A DNA stretch of 6,999 nucleotides from an uncultured Gammaproteobacteria bacterium. GTDB lineage: Bacteria > Pseudomonadota > Gammaproteobacteria > UBA9214. The translations under genes and the position numbers were made by a program. The stretch spans positions 1 to 6,999 of the forward strand of contig CAJQPV010000236.1 in NCBI GenBank assembly GCA_905480305.1, in the 5' to 3' direction. This document shows, piece after piece, positions 5,488 through 6,999 of this stretch. Numbering within the stretch: the stretch's first letter is position 1; every line of letters begins with the position of its first letter. The notes beneath the pieces are model-generated. The model had not been told where the DNA came from and did not search any database. It worked only from the letters and a program-made list of their open reading frames with translations.

Positions 5488-6699
5488 TTATTTCATGTTG
5501 TGCTCTTTCTTGAACGTCTTGATCATGTCCGCCTGCGCCGCCTCGGCAGGATTCCAGCGGCCCGCCTTGATGAAATCACTGATCGGATCAGGAACTGACC
5601 CTTTAGCAGGCGGTTTGGGGGGTGCTTTTGGACCAGCGACCGACCAGGCATGGTCGGGGGAAACGGTCATGCGCACGTTGATGTTGTCTTTGGTGATGTT
5701 CCAGACCATGTTGTCCGTCGCCAGAGACAGCGGGCCGTCGTATGTGTCTCTAACACCTGCAAAGACATCATAACGGGTGTTCTCGTCGTTGAAGAAATGG
5801 TAACCAATGGCATGGCGTGGCTTGACGGTGCTCATCACCTTGCCGAATGCCTGGGGTGAGGTATGAATCTGGGTACCCACACCCAACGCCTGCCCCGGTG
5901 ACTGGCCATAGAGCTTCACCAGGTCTTCAGGTGTCAGGAAGACCTCGTGAATGGCGATATCGGCATCGGTGGCGTGTTTGATGTACCACTTGTTGGGAAA
6001 GGTATCGCCACCAATAACAATCTTCAGCCCGGCATATTCGAGGATAAAGCTCACCGGCCCGTCACCGGCATGGATGGCCGGGATGGAACGAATAGTCACG
6101 CCGTTCTCTTTATAAACGACCGCATTCTCGGCCTTGTAGTCGAACTCCTCGACAGTGATCTTGCCGGGCTCTGGGCTGAGAACAAAGTTTCTCGTGGCCG
6201 CATCCCAGTTGAAGGACTTGAGGAAATGATCAACCGCATATTTAGTGCCCATCTCGGGTGTCTCACCACTCGGCCCCCAAATCCTCAACGGGCCGGTACG
6301 TCCCGCTGTCCAGCCACCCGCCCACAGTGTTGATAAATCACCCCAGTGATCGGTGTGCAGATGGGTGAGGAAGACTTTGTTCAGAAAATCATAGGGGATC
6401 ATCAGCGCGGCCACGTTGACCATGGAGCCGGTGCCAATGTCGAACAGGAACTTGTCGCCGTTACCGAGTTCAACGAGCCAACAGGTCGCCGCCTGGGAGC
6501 GTCGGGCTGCCGGCAGGCCGGTACCGCAGGCAAACAGCCGGATCTCGTCTTTTGCAAGATCCTCGGTGCCCGGGTAGTAGACATAGCGGTCGGGCGCGGT
6601 GCCATTCGGATCGGTCACCTTGCCACCGGCAGCGTGGGCTAATGAGGCAACCAGCACCAGGAGTATGGGGAATATCAGATTGTGCATTACAGGCTTCAT
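5488..6699 (-). CDS. Exported metallo-beta-lactamase-fold hydrolase (GntH-like family)
   Basis: A 403-residue protein with a signal peptide (1-23; IFPILLVLVASLAHA then AGGK), so the enzyme acts in the periplasm or outside. The metallo-beta-lactamase fold is clear: FDIGTG (87-92), the metal motif HLHTDHWGD (H113, H115, D117, H118), H210 in AIHAGDGPVSF, D232 in GGDT, and H301 in GYHFFND as last ligand. IHE (250-252) is also present as in RNase Z-like hydrolases. WGPSGETPEMGTKYAVD (141-157) and HTSPQAFGKVMSTVKPRHA (279-297) are marks of the subfamily I recall annotated as GntH-like MBL-fold hydrolases; that label comes from a guanitoxin cluster and does not imply the toxin here. A Pro-rich segment (358-371) precedes a C-terminal helix. 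The substrate is unknown; lactones or phosphoesters are possible. The ATG at 6699 has GGGAGA 6 nt upstream. The divergent TetR-type gene is the likely regulator. Confidence 0.88.
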   Translation of the reverse strand: MKPVMHNLIFPILLVLVASLAHAAGGKVTDPNGTAPDRYVYYPGTEDLAKDEIRLFACGTGLPAARRSQAATCWLVELGNGDKFLFDIGTGSMVNVAALMIPYDFLNKVFLTHLHTDHWGDLSTLWAGGWTAGRTGPLRIWGPSGETPEMGTKYAVDHFLKSFNWDAATRNFVLSPEPGKITVEEFDYKAENAVVYKENGVTIRSIPAIHAGDGPVSFILEYAGLKIVIGGDTFPNKWYIKHATDADIAIHEVFLTPEDLVKLYGQSPGQALGVGTQIHTSPQAFGKVMSTVKPRHAIGYHFFNDENTRYDVFAGVRDTYDGPLSLATDNMVWNITKDNINVRMTVSPDHAWSVAGPKAPPKPPAKGSVPDPISDFIKAGRWNPAEAAQADMIKTFKKEHNMK

Positions 6700-6790
6700 C
6701 GGGTTTCTCCCTGAGTCCAGATAGCAGCACTTGCTGCCGGTAAGGCATGGATCGAAGCAGTGAGCTTCTCAGTCCCGAGCGTCTCACAGA

Positions 6791-6829
6791 ACCATACTTT
6801 TTCGTATGGTACTCCATACTGATGAGTAT
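6791..6829. promoter_or_regulatory. Operator-like array of alternating CCATAC/GTATGG half-sites
   Basis: Four half-sites lie in alternating orientation: ACCATAC (6791-6797), GTATGGT (6804-6810), CCATACT (6814-6820) and AGTAT (6825-6829). The first two form a perfect 7-bp dyad with 6-nt spacing; the second and third form a 6-bp dyad with 4-nt spacing; the third and fourth a 5-bp dyad with 4-nt spacing. This is the layout expected for tandem dimers of a TetR-family protein. The array reaches the predicted -35 of the tetR-like gene and lies where the hydrolase promoter should be. The -10-like TACAAT for the hydrolase (minus, 6833-6828) has no clear -35. Confidence 0.62.
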
Positions 6830-6857
6830 TGTATAGTGCCTGACCATAATTTATGAT
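6829..6857 (+). promoter_or_regulatory. Candidate promoter of the TetR-type gene
   Basis: TTGTAT (6829-6834) and TATGAT (6852-6857) are 17 nt apart, with four of six and five of six matches to sigma-70 consensus. Transcription would start near 6864, about 26 nt before the ATG at 6890. Both elements overlap palindromes, which suggests autorepression. Confidence 0.5.
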
Positions 6858-6860
6858 CAG
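6840..6860. promoter_or_regulatory. Near-perfect 21-bp dyad over the TetR-gene -10 element
   Basis: The dyad is centred on T6850. Left arm CTGACCATAA (6840-6849) and right arm TTATGATCAG (6851-6860) are complementary at nine of ten positions; only C6844/A6856 fails. It covers the predicted -10 TATGAT. Its inner CCATAA resembles, but is not identical to, the CCATAC half-sites next door, so it may be a second or lower-affinity site for the same regulator or a site for another protein. Confidence 0.6.
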
Positions 6861-6889
6861 ACGACTGGCGACCACAATTGAGAGTAATC

Positions 6890-6999
6890 ATGACAAGTAG
6901 AAATGCCCGCGAGGATGCCGCTCGCAACGGTACTGTCCCGGCGCGTCTCAGCCGTGAGGAATGGCTTGCCCGTGCCCTGGAAGTATTAGGCAAGAATGG
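6890..6999 (+). CDS. TetR/AcrR-family transcriptional regulator, N-terminus only (runs off right edge)
   Basis: The frame opens at ATG 6890, with GAGAG (6880-6884) 5 nt upstream, and is open to the window end; 36 residues are visible. After a short polar lead rich in Arg, Asn and Ala comes RLSREEWLARALEVLGKNG (19-37). This matches the first helix of TetR-type DNA-binding domains (SREEWLxAALExLAxxG), which normally continues into V..LA..LGVTKGSFYWHF. The helix-turn-helix itself and the ligand-binding domain are outside the window. It is divergent from the exported hydrolase across a 190-nt region with dyads, the classic placement for a ligand-responsive repressor of the neighbour and of itself. 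With so few residues the family call is likely but not certain. Confidence 0.65.
   Translation, partial: MTSRNAREDAARNGTVPARLSREEWLARALEVLGKN

Noticed and set aside
5488..6699. Evidence for a guanitoxin pathway
   Set aside because: Only the MBL-fold hydrolase resembles GntH; no other pathway gene is visible, and the GntH label is carried widely by homologues outside that pathway.

Overview
The window looks like chromosomal DNA of a free-living gammaproteobacterium, possibly of the Chromatiales type. The evidence is a type A RNase P RNA close to the E. coli form, gammaproteobacterial-type ferrochelatase and glycogen synthase sequences, an OmpA-family envelope protein with a Cys-rich linker, and REP-like CCCTCTCCC/GGGAGAGGG hairpins between genes. 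I cannot fix the genus from sequence alone.

Layout from left to right. (1) 1-376, minus: the N-terminal part of an OmpA-family lipid/peptidoglycan-associated envelope protein, cut by the window edge. (2) 435-462: an intrinsic terminator for rnpB. (3) About 523-876, minus: rnpB, with an extended -10 region just upstream. (4) 956-1429, minus: a small TPR protein. (5) 1640-3115/3118, plus: glgA, ending in an intrinsic terminator preceded by a G-run array. (6) 3300-4316, minus: hemH, convergent with glgA and starting on TTG. (7) 4317-4822: a gene-poor stretch with a candidate hemH promoter, a perfect 19-bp inverted repeat pair enclosing about 190 bp, REP-like hairpins and short direct repeats. 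(8) 4823-5116, minus: a small exported DUF2845-like protein. (9) 5251-5487, minus: the C-terminal remnant of an outer-membrane transporter-like beta-barrel protein, lying in frame directly behind the stop codon of the next gene. (10) 5488-6699, minus: an exported metallo-beta-lactamase-fold hydrolase. (11) 6700-6889: a divergent control region with several TetR-style dyads. (12) 6890-6999, plus: the N-terminus of a TetR/AcrR-type regulator, cut by the right edge.

The left two thirds are housekeeping: tRNA processing, glycogen synthesis and haem synthesis, each apparently its own transcription unit. The right third is accessory. A secreted hydrolase faces a TetR regulator across an intergenic region with alternating CCATAC/GTATGG half-sites and a near-perfect 21-bp dyad over the regulator's predicted -10. 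This is the usual arrangement of a ligand-induced enzyme with an autoregulated repressor. The truncated porin-like remnant behind the hydrolase suggests this locus has been rearranged. I see no CRISPR array, transposase, phage gene or tRNA.
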